64,000 nucleotides of DNA. Source: Collimonas sp. PA-H2 (GTDB lineage Bacteria; Pseudomonadota; Gammaproteobacteria; Burkholderiales; Burkholderiaceae_D). The stretch lies in assembly GCF_002564105.1 (NCBI RefSeq), contig NZ_PDBX01000001.1:744001-808000 (forward strand), read 5' to 3'. Every line of letters begins with the position of its first letter. The stretch's first letter is position 1. Made by a program: the position numbers and the translations under genes. Under the pieces are notes generated by a model. That model searched no databases. It saw nothing but the letters and a program-made list of their open reading frames with translations, and had not been told where the DNA came from. This document shows positions 1 to 10,098 of the stretch, piece after piece.

Positions 1-612
1 CGCCTGCAGCGCCAGCGTGCCGTCCAGCATGCCGACGTCGACCAGTGTGCCCTGCCCTGACGCACGCGCGCCGATCACAGCGGCCAGGATGCCGAGGGCG
101 CAAGTGAGTGCGCCGCCGGCCAAGTCGGCGCTTTGGAAATTCGACAGCACCGGCGCGCCGTCGGCGGCGCCGGTCTGGTCCAGCAAGCCGGCATAGGCGC
201 AGTAATTCATGTCGTGGCCAGCACGGTCCTTGTATGGGCCGGTTTGGCCATAGCCGGTCAGCGCCGCGTAGACCAGGCGCGGATTGATCTGTTTCAGAAC
301 TTGATAGCCGCAGCCCAGCTTGTCCATCACGCCGGGCCGGAACGATTCGATCAAGACATCTGCCTCGGCCACCAGCTGCTTCAGCAACTCCACCGCCTGC
401 GGTTGCCGCAGGTCGAGGGTGACGGATTGCTTGCCGCGGTTGACCAGCGTGAATAGTTCCGGCGCCAGCAAGCGGGCATAATCGCCGCCCTGGGGTTCTT
501 CCAGCTTGATCACCTCGGCGCCCAGCTGCGCCAGGTAAAAGCTGCAAAAAGGACCGGGCAGCAAACGGGTCAGATCGAGCACCCGGATGCCGGACAGGAG
601 CGGATTAGCCAT
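1..612 (-). CDS. Alpha-methylacyl-CoA racemase-like CoA-transferase family III protein (partial)
   Basis: Reading the minus strand from ATG at 612 gives an open frame of 204 codons that leaves the window at position 1, so the C-terminal part is missing. The start MANPLLSGIRVLDLTRLLPG and the later GAEVIKLEEP and TLDLR motifs are typical of the CaiB/BaiF family (formyl-CoA transferase fold). The segment AGHDMNY followed by SADLAGG resembles the His and Asp catalytic positions of alpha-methylacyl-CoA racemases rather than true CoA transferases. It would epimerise 2-methylacyl-CoA thioesters so that an acyl-CoA dehydrogenase can use them. It starts 17 nt after the SDR gene stop, so it is probably the third gene of an ACAD-SDR-racemase operon. 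Substrate unknown; a CoA transferase is the alternative. Confidence 0.8.
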   Translation of the reverse strand, partial: MANPLLSGIRVLDLTRLLPGPFCSFYLAQLGAEVIKLEEPQGGDYARLLAPELFTLVNRGKQSVTLDLRQPQAVELLKQLVAEADVLIESFRPGVMDKLGCGYQVLKQINPRLVYAALTGYGQTGPYKDRAGHDMNYCAYAGLLDQTGAADGAPVLSNFQSADLAGGALTCALGILAAVIGARASGQGTLVDVGMLDGTLALQA

Positions 613-629
613 GGCGGGTCAGGTTTTCG

Positions 630-1559
630 CTACTTGCTCTGGCCGAACGGCGAGTTGACGCCTTGCAGTATCGACATCAGCGATTCGCCGATGGTCTTGG
701 GATAGGTGGCATCGCTGAAGTCGCCGATCTCGGCCCATTGTTCCGCCACTTCCTCGGGACCGAAAGCCTGGCCGCGGAAATGATGGCCCTGGGTGCGCTC
801 CCAGCGCAGCTTGGCATGGAAACCGGCGCCGACCTCGAACAGGCTGCCGCTTTCCTTGCAACTGTCGTGGCACAGATAGGCTGCCAGCGGCGCGACGTAT
901 TCCGGCTTGAGCGCTTCCAGCATCTGCGGCGGCATCACGGTTTCGGAAATGCGCGAACCGGCCAGCGGCGCGATGGTGTTGACCAGCACATTCTTGGATG
1001 CGCCTTCCACCGCCAGCGTATTCGCCATGCCGATCAAACCCATCTTGGCCATGCTGTAGTTGGCCTGGCCGAAATTGCCGTAGATGCCGGCGGCCGAGGT
1101 GGTCATGACGATGCGGCCGTAGCCCTTGTTGCGCATGTGCGGCCAGGCCGCGTGGGTAACGCGGAAAGCGCCCAGCACGTGGACGCGGTAGATCAGGTCC
1201 CAGTCATCCTCGCTCATCTTGGCGAAGCTGCTGTCGCGCAGGATGCCGGCATTGTTGATGACGATGTCGATGCCACCGAAATGATCAAGCGCGGTCTGCA
1301 CGATCTGGCCGCCGGCTTCCACCGAGTCGTAATTGGCAACCGCCGTGCCGCCGGCGGCGACGATCTCAGCCACCACCTGGTCGGCAGCAGCGCTGGACTT
1401 GCCGCCGCCATGGACATCGCCGCCGAGGTCGTTCACCACTACCTTGGCGCCGCGCGCTCCCAACAGCAAGGCATGCACGCGGCCGAGGCCATTGCCGGCG
1501 CCGGTGACAATCGCCACGCGACCGTCATAGCGTAATTCATTTCGTAATTCATTTGCCAT
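630..1559 (-). CDS. Short-chain dehydrogenase, MFE-2-type 3-hydroxyacyl-CoA dehydrogenase-like
   Basis: A 309-aa classical SDR: the Rossmann motif TGAGNGLG is at residues 19-26, NNAG at 102-105, and the catalytic pair Tyr168/Lys172 in YSMAK. The phrases [31 protein letters not shown] and [13 protein letters not shown] closely match the (3R)-hydroxyacyl-CoA dehydrogenase domain of peroxisomal multifunctional enzyme type 2, without its hydratase and SCP2 domains. It probably oxidises a 3-hydroxyacyl-CoA with NAD. It lies between an acyl-CoA dehydrogenase and a racemase-like gene on the same strand. The N-terminus contains a small duplication, NELRNELR, encoded by a direct DNA repeat. The exact substrate cannot be told from sequence. 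Confidence 0.85.
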   Translation of the reverse strand: MANELRNELRYDGRVAIVTGAGNGLGRVHALLLGARGAKVVVNDLGGDVHGGGKSSAAADQVVAEIVAAGGTAVANYDSVEAGGQIVQTALDHFGGIDIVINNAGILRDSSFAKMSEDDWDLIYRVHVLGAFRVTHAAWPHMRNKGYGRIVMTTSAAGIYGNFGQANYSMAKMGLIGMANTLAVEGASKNVLVNTIAPLAGSRISETVMPPQMLEALKPEYVAPLAAYLCHDSCKESGSLFEVGAGFHAKLRWERTQGHHFRGQAFGPEEVAEQWAEIGDFSDATYPKTIGESLMSILQGVNSPFGQSK

Positions 1560-1607
1560 GATTTCTATCTTTATTCAATTAAAAAAACTGCTCCGGCCAT
1601 CCCGCAA

Positions 1608-2747
1608 TCAGATGGTGCGGGAAATGATCTCTTTCATGATTTCATTGGTGCCGCCATAGATGCGCTGGGCGCGCGCATCGATAAAGGCGCGCGCAATCGG
1701 GTACTCCTGCATGAAACCATAACCGCCGTGCAGTTGCAAACATTGATCCAGCACCTTGCCCTGCAGGTCCGAGCACCAGTACTTGGCGGCTGCGGCGGCG
1801 TCCACCTGCAACTCGCCCTTGACCTCCAGCTCGACGCAGCGGTCGACGAACACGCGGGCAATCTGCAATTCGGTCTTCATCTCGGCCAGCTTGAAGCGGG
1901 TATTTTGGAACGACGACACCGAACGGCCAAAGGCCTGGCGCTCGCGCGTGTATTCGATGGTGACATCGAGCATCGCTTCCGCATTGGCCACCGAAGTGAT
2001 GGCGATCAGCAGGCGCTCCCAGGCCAGCTCCTGCATCAGCATGCTGAAGCCGGCGCCGACCTCGCCGACGATATTGGTCTTCGGCACCCGCACGTTGTCA
2101 AAGAACAGTTCGCAGGTATCCTGGGCTTTCATGCCGATCTTCTTCAGCGGTTTGCCCTTGCTGAAACCGGGCCGGTCGGCCTCGATCACCAGCAGCGAGA
2201 CATTCTTGGCGCCGCGCGCCTTGTCGCCCACCTTGAGCGCCACCACCACCATGTCGCTGTTATAGCCGTTGGTGATGAAAATCTTGGAGCCGTTGACGAT
2301 GTAGTCGTCGCCGTCTTCGATAGCTGTGGTTTGTATCGCCTGTAGATCCGAGCCGGTGCCCGGCTCCGACATCGCGATCGCTGTGATCGCCGTGCCCGCC
2401 GCCATCTTCGGCAGCCAGGCCTGTTTCAGCTGTTCGCTGCCGTAGCGCAGCAGATAAGGCGCAACGATGTCCGAATGCAGCGGCCAGCCAATGCCGGAGG
2501 CGTTGCTGCTGGCCAGTTCTTCCAGCACGATGGTGCTGAACTTGCGGTCGACGCCGGAACCGCCGTAGTTTTCAGGCATGTTGGTACACAGGAAACCCAG
2601 CTCGCCGGCGCGCTGCCAGATGTCGCGGTCGACAAAGCCCTGCTCTTCCCAGGCGGCGTGGCGCGGCAGGACCTCGGCATGGAGGAAGCGGCGCAGGTTT
2701 TGACGGAATTCTTCGTGGTCGGCATTGAACAACTGACGCGGGATCAT
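1608..2747 (-). CDS. Acyl-CoA dehydrogenase
   Basis: A 379-aa acyl-CoA dehydrogenase of normal family length, starting at ATG 2747. Visible family signatures are AMSEPGTGSDLQAI (FAD/substrate-binding region), LFFDNVRVP, the RQAFGRSVSSFQ segment and the C-terminal QLHGGYGFMQEYPIARAFIDAR and IYGGTNEIMKEIISR. It would introduce the alpha-beta double bond in an acyl-CoA using FAD and pass electrons to ETF; an etfBA pair lies about 54 kb away in this window. It is the first gene of the presumed operon with the SDR and racemase-like genes. Its upstream region faces ugpB divergently and holds a GTGTAA/TTACAC palindrome that could be a regulator site. Chain length and branching specificity are unknown. 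Confidence 0.9.
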   Translation of the reverse strand: MIPRQLFNADHEEFRQNLRRFLHAEVLPRHAAWEEQGFVDRDIWQRAGELGFLCTNMPENYGGSGVDRKFSTIVLEELASSNASGIGWPLHSDIVAPYLLRYGSEQLKQAWLPKMAAGTAITAIAMSEPGTGSDLQAIQTTAIEDGDDYIVNGSKIFITNGYNSDMVVVALKVGDKARGAKNVSLLVIEADRPGFSKGKPLKKIGMKAQDTCELFFDNVRVPKTNIVGEVGAGFSMLMQELAWERLLIAITSVANAEAMLDVTIEYTRERQAFGRSVSSFQNTRFKLAEMKTELQIARVFVDRCVELEVKGELQVDAAAAAKYWCSDLQGKVLDQCLQLHGGYGFMQEYPIARAFIDARAQRIYGGTNEIMKEIISRTI

Positions 2748-3117
2748 TGACTCTCCAGATATTTTTATAATGTGTAATTTTTTTTACACTTAGATTGATT
2801 TTGGATGAAAAAACCAGCCAATCGATGGTATTTAAGGATTTATCGCTTGTCAATCTTAAAGCTAGTACTGCGCCTCGACCGAAGGGTAATATTTATTACA
2901 CATTGGCCTTACTTAGGCCCAAACGATGACTGGCAAAGGCTGGCGACCGAGAGCGTGCATATTTAGACTGTCATTGCTAATTGGTAAAACAAACATTGCG
3001 CCGCCCATAAAGTCACCTATAGAATCCGGCTTTACAGAGTCCCGATCCAGGACCAGTCAGAAAAGTCATGCGGTCGTCATAACGATTCGTTACTATCAAA
3101 AATTTTACGGGGGCCCC
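2748..3117. promoter_or_regulatory. Divergent intergenic region with a GTGTAA-N6-TTACAC palindrome
   Basis: This 370-base AT-rich gap separates the acyl-CoA dehydrogenase operon (minus) from ugpB (plus), so it must hold both promoters. A palindrome GTGTAA-TTTTTT-TTACAC lies at 2772-2789, directly before the dehydrogenase, and another TTACACA half site lies near 2896-2902. Such inverted repeats are typical operators for TetR-type regulators of acyl-CoA genes, but no regulator gene is adjacent, so this is inference. A single CTGTCAT (2968-2974) matches one half of a PHO box, which would suit ugp, but the second half is missing. Confidence 0.4.
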
Positions 3118-4431
3118 ATGAAATTCAAATTCAACGCACTTGCCATTGCCTGCGCGCTTGCGACCGTGAGCGTATCGGCCCATGCCGTTACCGAGATCTC
3201 CTGGTGGCATTCGATGGCGGGCGCCCTCGGCGATCGCGTCAACGGCCTGGCCGACGAGTTCAACAAGAGCCAGACCGAATTCAAGGTGGTGCCGGTCTAC
3301 AAGGGCGCCTACGATGAAGCGATGGCCGCGGCAACCGCCGCCTATCGCGCCGGCAACGCCCCCGACATCCTGCAGGTCTTCGAAGTCGGCACCGCCACCA
3401 TGATGTATTCCAAGGGCGCCATCAAGCCGGTGTCGGAAGTCATGAAGCTGGCTGGCGAATCCTTCGATCCGGCCGCCTACGTACCGGCCATCGGCGGCTA
3501 CTATGCTGCCCCGAAAGGCGCCGGCCTGCTGTCGCTGCCTTTCAACAGCTCGACCACGGTGATGTTCTATAACAAGGACATGTTCACCAAGGCCGGCCTC
3601 GATCCGAACAAGCCGCCAGTCACCTGGACCGAGCTGGCGGCCGATGCCGCCAAGCTGAAAGCCAGCGGCGCCAAGTGCGGCTACACCACCACCTGGCAAT
3701 CATGGGTAGAACTGGAATCGTTCTCAACCTGGCATAACGTCGAGTTCGCATCGAAGAACAACGGCTTCGACGGACTGGATACACGCCTGAAGTTCAACAG
3801 CCCGCTGCACGTCAAGCATATAGAGAACCTGGCCAACTGGGCCAAGCAAGGCTTGTTCACTTATGCCGGCCGCAAGGACGAGGCAACTTCGAAATTCTAT
3901 TCCGGCGAATGCGGCTTGCTGACCGGTTCCTCTTCCAGCTATGCGGATATCGCCAAGAATTCCAAGTTCAAGTTTGGCATCGCCACCCTGCCGTACTACA
4001 ACGACGTCCCGGGCACGCCGCAAAACACCATGATCGGCGGCGCTTCGCTGTGGGTCATGGGGGGCAAGAAAACCGAGGACTACAAGGGTGTGGCCAAGTT
4101 CTTCAAGTTCCTGTCCAAGCCTGAAGTGCAAGCCAAGTGGCACCAGGAGACCGGCTACCTGCCGACCACGCTGGCCGCTTACGACATCACCCGCAAATCC
4201 GGCTTCTATGACCGCAATCCCGGCACCGACGTCCCGGTCAAGCAGATGATCACCAAGACTACCGACAAGTCGCGCGGCATCCGCCTCGGCAACATGCCGC
4301 AGATCCGCACCATCATCGACGAAGAACTGGAAAACGTCTGGACCGGCAAACTGACTGCCAAGCAGGCGCTGGATACCGCGGTGGAACGCGGCAACCTGCT
4401 GCTGGAACGTTTCGAAAAAACCAACAAATAA
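3118..4431 (+). CDS. ugpB: sn-Glycerol-3-phosphate ABC transporter, periplasmic binding protein
   Basis: The reading frame is open from 2926, but ATG 3118 is chosen because it follows a GGGGGC ribosome site and begins a clear signal peptide (MKFKFNALAIACALATVSVS, cleavage likely after AHA, residue 23). The resulting 437-aa protein matches the usual UgpB length. The mature start EISWWHSMAGALGDRVNGLA and the segments APDILQVFEVGTATMM and WTELAADAAKLKASGAKCGY are typical of the UgpB branch of extracellular solute-binding protein family 1. It delivers glycerol-3-phosphate (or glycerophosphodiesters) to UgpAE. It heads ugpB-A-E-C, although a repeat element separates it from ugpA by 186 bases. Confidence 0.93.
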   Translation: MKFKFNALAIACALATVSVSAHAVTEISWWHSMAGALGDRVNGLADEFNKSQTEFKVVPVYKGAYDEAMAAATAAYRAGNAPDILQVFEVGTATMMYSKGAIKPVSEVMKLAGESFDPAAYVPAIGGYYAAPKGAGLLSLPFNSSTTVMFYNKDMFTKAGLDPNKPPVTWTELAADAAKLKASGAKCGYTTTWQSWVELESFSTWHNVEFASKNNGFDGLDTRLKFNSPLHVKHIENLANWAKQGLFTYAGRKDEATSKFYSGECGLLTGSSSSYADIAKNSKFKFGIATLPYYNDVPGTPQNTMIGGASLWVMGGKKTEDYKGVAKFFKFLSKPEVQAKWHQETGYLPTTLAAYDITRKSGFYDRNPGTDVPVKQMITKTTDKSRGIRLGNMPQIRTIIDEELENVWTGKLTAKQALDTAVERGNLLLERFEKTNK

Positions 4432-4463
4432 AGCAAGCTGATACCTGGTCTTTCCTGTAGCAC

Positions 4464-4550
4464 GTAGGGTGGGCATTTTTGCCCACGCGTTACCGAATAA
4501 AGCATGTAAGCTATTTGGGTTTACGCGCGGGCACGGAGTGCCCACCCTAC
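4464..4550. repeat. GTAGGGTGGGCA-type inverted repeat between ugpB and ugpA
   Basis: The ends GTAGGGTGGGCA (4464-4475) and TGCCCACCCTAC (4539-4550) are perfect 12-bp inverted repeats. Inner GGGCA/TGCCC pieces next to each end can form smaller hairpins. A second copy with the same ends lies at 54800-54911. Repeats with these ends are widespread in proteobacterial genomes. Here the element sits inside an operon and could act as an attenuating or mRNA-stabilising hairpin. Confidence 0.8.
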
Positions 4551-4617
4551 CAATTGCAGCTCCGTCTTAGTCTTACCCTGATACCCCGCATCGCCGCGGA
4601 CGATAGAAAGTCCCATC

Positions 4618-5502
4618 GTGGAAAAACGCGCTCGCTTCAAATCTGCCTGGCTGCCCTATGCGCTGGTAGCGCCGCAGATCATTGTCACCCTCTTGTTTTT
4701 CGTCTGGCCGGCGGTGCAAGCCCTGTACCAGTCGATGCTGCTGCAGGACGCCTTCGGCGGCTATTCGGAATTCGTCTGGTTCGACAACTTCCGCACCCTG
4801 TTCGCCGACAGCAATTACCTCGGCGCGTTCAAGACCACGGCCGTGTTCTCGGTGCTGGTCGCGGTGCTCGGCCTGTCGCTGTCGCTGATCCTGGCCGCTT
4901 TTGCCGATCGCGTGATAAAAGGCGCGGCAATCTATAAAACCTTCCTGATCTGGCCGTATGCGGTGTCGCCGGTGGTGGTCGGCGTGCTGTGGATGTTCAT
5001 GCTGAGCCCGACGCTGGGGATCGTCTCCCACTGGCTGCATTACATCGGCATCGACTGGAACCACGTGCTGAACGGCCGCCACGCCATGATCCTGATCGTC
5101 ATCGCCGCGGTCTGGAAACAGGTCAGCTACAACTTCCTGTTCTTCCTGGCTGGCTTGCAATCGATCCCTAAATCACTGATCGAAGCGGCCGCCATCGACG
5201 GCGCCGGGCCGGTCAAGCGCTTCGCCACCATCGTCTTCCCGCTGTTGTCGCCGACCACCTTCTTCCTGCTGGTGGTGAATATCGTCTACGCCTTTTTCGA
5301 CACCTTCGCGATCGTCGAAGCCACTACCCAGGGCGGTCCCGGCAAGGATACCGAGATCCTGGTCTACAAGGTCTTCAACGACGGCTTCAAGGGCGGCGAC
5401 CTGGGCGGCGCCGCCGCGCAGTCGGTGATCCTGATGACTATCGTCATCGTCCTCACCGTGGTGCAGTTCAAGTATGTTGAAAAGAAAGTCCAGTACGCAT
5501 GA
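4618..5502 (+). CDS. ugpA: sn-Glycerol-3-phosphate ABC transporter permease UgpA
   Basis: A 294-aa inner-membrane permease beginning at GTG 4618. It has about six hydrophobic segments and the binding-protein-dependent permease EAA loop (EAAAIDGAGPVKRF, from residue 189) that docks on the ATPase. The N-terminal SAWLPYALVAPQIIVTLLFF and the TTQGGPGKDTEILVYKVFNDGF segment are typical of UgpA. It forms the channel with UgpE. A 186-base gap with a palindromic repeat precedes it and a 123-base gap with a different repeat follows, so stoichiometry with ugpB may be set by RNA structure. No alternative ATG fits the conserved N-terminus, so the GTG start is likely real. Confidence 0.93.
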   Translation: MEKRARFKSAWLPYALVAPQIIVTLLFFVWPAVQALYQSMLLQDAFGGYSEFVWFDNFRTLFADSNYLGAFKTTAVFSVLVAVLGLSLSLILAAFADRVIKGAAIYKTFLIWPYAVSPVVVGVLWMFMLSPTLGIVSHWLHYIGIDWNHVLNGRHAMILIVIAAVWKQVSYNFLFFLAGLQSIPKSLIEAAAIDGAGPVKRFATIVFPLLSPTTFFLLVVNIVYAFFDTFAIVEATTQGGPGKDTEILVYKVFNDGFKGGDLGGAAAQSVILMTIVIVLTVVQFKYVEKKVQYA

Positions 5503-5525
5503 TGGATATGATAAACACCCTCCTA

Positions 5526-5605
5526 CCGTCATTCCCGCGAACGCGGGAATCCATTTTCGCCTTCCGAACTAGTAATTTGGATCCCCGCGTTCGCGGGGAT
5601 GACGG
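5526..5605. repeat. Palindromic repeat CCGTCATTCCCGCG type between ugpA and ugpE
   Basis: The outer arms CCGTCAT and ATGACGG are perfect inverted repeats, and each side also carries a local hairpin (CCCGCGAACGCGGG and CCCCGCGTTCGCGGGG). A related copy lies at 38167-38255. This type of short intergenic repeat is widely dispersed in proteobacteria. Its place between two permease genes of one operon makes it a candidate mRNA processing or stability element. Confidence 0.8.
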
Positions 5606-5625
5606 CTTCATCACGAAAGAATCCC

Positions 5626-6477
5626 ATGATTGAGCGCCGCCCCATCCTCGACATGGTGAGCCACCTGGTGCTGATCCTGGGCGTGATCATCATCGCCTTC
5701 CCGCTCTACGTGGCGTTCGTCGCCAGCACGCAGACCGCGGAACAGGCAGCTGCCTCGCCGCTGTCGCTGCTGCCCGGCACCCACTTCATTGAAAACTACA
5801 GCGCGCTGCTGACCAAGGGCAGTTCCGGCAACGTCTCGGCGCCGCCGGTGGGCCGCATGCTGATGGTGAGTCTGATTTCCGCGCTGGCGATCGCTATTGG
5901 CAAGATCTCGATCTCGATGCTGTCGGCGTTTGCCATGACCTATTTCCGCTTCCCCGGACGCTCGCTGTTTTTCTGGATGATTTTCATGACCCTGATGCTG
6001 CCGGTGGAGGTGCGCATCACGCCGACTTACCAGGTGGTGTCGGATTTCCACATGCTCAACACTTATGCCGGCCTGACCATTCCTCTGATCGCGTCGGCCA
6101 CTGCGACCTTCTTGTTCCGCCAGTTCTTCCTGACCATTCCGGATGAACTGGCGGAAGCAGCCCGCATCGACGGCGCCGGACCCCTGCGCTTTTTCAAGGA
6201 TGTGATCTGGCCGCTGTCGCGCACCAATATCATCGCGCTGTTCGTGATCATGTTCATCTACGGCTGGAACCAGTATCTGTGGCCGCTGATGATCGCCACC
6301 AACCAGGACATGTATCCGATCGGTATCGGCATCAAGACCCTGATTGTCGGCGGCGATTCTGCGGTGGAGTGGAATATGGTGATGGCCACCCTGGTGCTGG
6401 CGATGCTGCCGCCGGGCCTGGTGGTAGTCGTGATGCAAAAATGGTTTGTTAAAGGTCTGGTTGATTCCGAGAAGTGA
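5626..6477 (+). CDS. ugpE: sn-Glycerol-3-phosphate ABC transporter permease UgpE
   Basis: The start is placed at ATG 5626 ([19 protein letters not shown]), after a GAAAGA ribosome site and just past the repeat element; the open frame reaches back to 5599 but that part lies in the repeat. The 283-aa product has about six membrane segments and the EAA loop [14 protein letters not shown] from residue 177. [40 protein letters not shown] and [20 protein letters not shown] are typical of UgpE. It pairs with UgpA in the membrane. The stop at 6475-6477 is one base before the ugpC start, so the two are translationally linked. Confidence 0.93.
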   Translation: MIERRPILDMVSHLVLILGVIIIAFPLYVAFVASTQTAEQAAASPLSLLPGTHFIENYSALLTKGSSGNVSAPPVGRMLMVSLISALAIAIGKISISMLSAFAMTYFRFPGRSLFFWMIFMTLMLPVEVRITPTYQVVSDFHMLNTYAGLTIPLIASATATFLFRQFFLTIPDELAEAARIDGAGPLRFFKDVIWPLSRTNIIALFVIMFIYGWNQYLWPLMIATNQDMYPIGIGIKTLIVGGDSAVEWNMVMATLVLAMLPPGLVVVVMQKWFVKGLVDSEK

Positions 6478-6478
6478 T

Positions 6479-7558
<1,080 letters not shown>

Positions 7559-7592
7559 CAAACGGCCCGGCTAGACACTGCCCGGGCTGCGT

Positions 7593-10022
7593 TCAGTCAG
7601 CGGGTTGCAAGCTGATCCGCTCGACCGTGGCTTTCTCCACCGCTGCGCGCGAATACAGCAGCGGGAAATATTCGCCTTTCAGCCACTTGTCGGCCAGGTC
7701 GCGATAATGCGGACTGTCCGGATCGCCCGACTGTCCGGGCGAGTTGACTGCGCGCGAATTATCCCAGTTGCCGACGTCCACCACGACCCGGAACGAGGGA
7801 CCGTTGGTTTGCTGGAAATCGCTGCTGCGGTAAGTCGACTGGTTGGGCGAATAGGCGCCGCCATGGGTCGGCATCGGTCCGACATTCAGCTTAGCCCGCG
7901 TCGCCTCGTCCACGGCCGCCGCCAGCGGGTGCTCCATCAGATTGTGGTGCAGCTTGCCCCACTGCCATTGGGCGCTGTCGCTGCCCTGCAGTTTTTCCAT
8001 TTCAGCATAGGCCGCCGTCAGGCTGGCCAGCAAAACCTGGTTGCGCTTTTGCGGCGCATCCTGGCCGAAGCGTGCCTGCGGCTGCTCCAGCGTATCCAGC
8101 AGCACCGCGGTATCCGGTGCGCCCATGGCATCCGCAGCAGCCGGACTCAGCACCGCAGCCTTGAAGGCCTTGCCCAGATGGCGCGCCAGCCACACTTCGA
8201 ACAAGGCAGCCTGTGCCGAATCGGCGCGCTCCACCGCGTCCCAGCCGGCCAGCAGCTTGAGGGCGGCCTGCGTCTGCGCATCGCTGGAGGACAAGGGTTT
8301 GAGCAAGGCAACCAGGCGCCGCGCCGGTATCGACAGGTCGTCGTTTTGCAGGCGCATGGAGTCTTCCAGCGAGACCTTGTTGCGCGACGACAGCACTTCG
8401 CTGATGCGGGTAAAACGCGAATTATTGGTCCACTCAAAACCCAGCTTGCGCTCGCGGTAAGGATAACCGGCCGGCAGGTTCATCTGGTTGGCCGAGGCGA
8501 ACCAGCCTTGCTTCGGATTGTAGCTGGAGGGCAGCTGATCGCCCGGCCAGAAGCCGGCCCACTCATAGCGTCCATCGCCAGGCACCGGCAGCAAACCGTC
8601 CCAGTTGGGCCGGATCGGCGCCAGTCCGCCCGGCACCCAGCCGATATTGCCCTTGGTGTCGGCATAGACCTGGTTCTCGGTCGGCGCGCCCCAATGCAGC
8701 AGCGCTTGCTTGAACTGGGCGAAGCTGGTGGCGCGCATGTACTCTATGCTGCCGAAATACGGCGACATGCCTGGCTGCAGCCAGCCGGAGCGTACCACGA
8801 AGGCGCGATTCTTGCCCGGCTCGACAAAGACCACTGGGCCGTGCCGGCTGAACGTCAGTTCGACTTCGACCGGCTTAGCACCCTTGACCTCGATCTGTTC
8901 CTTGATGATATTGAACGGCTCCCACCTGCCCCGGTATTTGTACTGGTTTTCATGCTCGGGATTGAGCTGATAAACGTATAAATCTTCCTGATCGATATTG
9001 AAAATCGTCAGGCCGAAAGCGACCTTGCCGTTATGGCCGATCGAAATCCCCGGCAGCGCCGGTTCGCCGGCGCCGATCACATCCAGCCCCGGCGCATGGA
9101 GATGGGCGATGTAGCGCAGGGACGGCGTCGAGTAGGCGCGGTGCGGATCGTTGGCCATGATGGCGCGGCCGGTGGCAGATTTGGCCGGCGCAATCACCCA
9201 GTTGTTGCTGCCCTCGGCGACTTCTTCCGGATTCTCGGCGGCGGCCATGACTACTGCATCGGCCTTGCCGCCCTCAGCCAGGCTGTCCTTGCTGATCTTC
9301 ACGCCCTGGGTCGCCAGCTTGAATACGTTTAGCAGATCTTGGGGCAGGCAGGGATCGAGACCGTCAGGCAGCGAGGTTTGCCATTGCGGCGTCAGGCCGA
9401 CGCGGATTTCATCGGATTTGAGATCGGCCTTGCAAACTACATTGGCGCGCGCCACTTCGCTGTCGAGGTTGCGCGTCAGGCCGTGGCTGCGGATGCGCAC
9501 CACGTCTTCCGCCTGCCATCTGGCCGGCGCATAGCCGAGCTTCTTGAATTCAAAGGGCAGCTGGTCCGGATTAGCCTTGAGGTATGCGATATAGGCATTG
9601 ATGCCGGCCACGAAAGAAGTCGCCACCTGCTGCGCATGCGGACCGTAGGACTGCCATTCGCGCTGCATTTCGCCACGGTACAGGAACAGCCGGGTGGCGC
9701 GGTCTTGCTGCACATAGGCCGGGCCGAACACCTGCGCCAGCCGGCCGAGGCCGCGGCGGCGCCATAAATCGATCTGGAACAGACGATCGCGCGCGGCGTT
9801 AAAGCCCTGGACGAAAAAGGCATCGTTCTGATTCGCAGCGTATATGTGCGGTACACCCCATTGGTCGATCAATATTTCGGCAGGCTTTTTCAAGCCGGCT
9901 GCATGGAAAACCTGGCTGGCCGCAGGCAGCGCGGCAGGTTCCCTGGCGTGGCCGGGCGAGCTTGCCAGCACAACCAGCAAGGCCAGCGCATAAGAGGTGT
10001 CCAAGGACAAGGCTGGTCGCAT
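7593..10022 (-). CDS. Penicillin acylase family protein (Ntn hydrolase, possibly acyl-homoserine-lactone acylase)
   Basis: An 809-aa periplasmic precursor. Residues 1-26 look like a signal peptide ending at GHA. The alpha chain is followed by a spacer and the autocatalytic site EGSNNWV, where Ser272 would become the N-terminal nucleophile of the beta chain. The beta chain contains NDPHRAYSTPSLRY, GEPALPGISIGHN and a C-terminal GGAYSPNQSTYRS segment typical of this family. Members cleave amide bonds of penicillins, acyl-homoserine lactones or other acylated amines. Sequence alone cannot separate these, so quorum-quenching activity is only a possibility. It is convergent with ugpC and appears to be a single-gene unit. 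Confidence 0.88.
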   Translation of the reverse strand: MRPALSLDTSYALALLVVLASSPGHAREPAALPAASQVFHAAGLKKPAEILIDQWGVPHIYAANQNDAFFVQGFNAARDRLFQIDLWRRRGLGRLAQVFGPAYVQQDRATRLFLYRGEMQREWQSYGPHAQQVATSFVAGINAYIAYLKANPDQLPFEFKKLGYAPARWQAEDVVRIRSHGLTRNLDSEVARANVVCKADLKSDEIRVGLTPQWQTSLPDGLDPCLPQDLLNVFKLATQGVKISKDSLAEGGKADAVVMAAAENPEEVAEGSNNWVIAPAKSATGRAIMANDPHRAYSTPSLRYIAHLHAPGLDVIGAGEPALPGISIGHNGKVAFGLTIFNIDQEDLYVYQLNPEHENQYKYRGRWEPFNIIKEQIEVKGAKPVEVELTFSRHGPVVFVEPGKNRAFVVRSGWLQPGMSPYFGSIEYMRATSFAQFKQALLHWGAPTENQVYADTKGNIGWVPGGLAPIRPNWDGLLPVPGDGRYEWAGFWPGDQLPSSYNPKQGWFASANQMNLPAGYPYRERKLGFEWTNNSRFTRISEVLSSRNKVSLEDSMRLQNDDLSIPARRLVALLKPLSSSDAQTQAALKLLAGWDAVERADSAQAALFEVWLARHLGKAFKAAVLSPAAADAMGAPDTAVLLDTLEQPQARFGQDAPQKRNQVLLASLTAAYAEMEKLQGSDSAQWQWGKLHHNLMEHPLAAAVDEATRAKLNVGPMPTHGGAYSPNQSTYRSSDFQQTNGPSFRVVVDVGNWDNSRAVNSPGQSGDPDSPHYRDLADKWLKGEYFPLLYSRAAVEKATVERISLQPAD

Positions 10023-10098
10023 AAGCAGCTTTTATAATTTATTTATAAAATATCCACAGACTGGCAATGAATGCACCGTACGGTGGGCTGCCGCGGCT

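Noticed and set aside
2968..2974. Possible PHO box before ugpB
   Set aside because: Only one CTGTCAT half is present; the second half at the required spacing does not match, so phosphate control is not shown by the sequence.
2926..3117. N-terminal extension of ugpB from 2926
   Set aside because: It would bury the signal peptide and the ribosome site; the shorter ATG 3118 start gives the normal UgpB length.
7564..7590. GCCCGG/CCGGGC hairpin between ugpC and the acylase gene as a terminator
   Set aside because: The stem is short and no T run follows on either strand.
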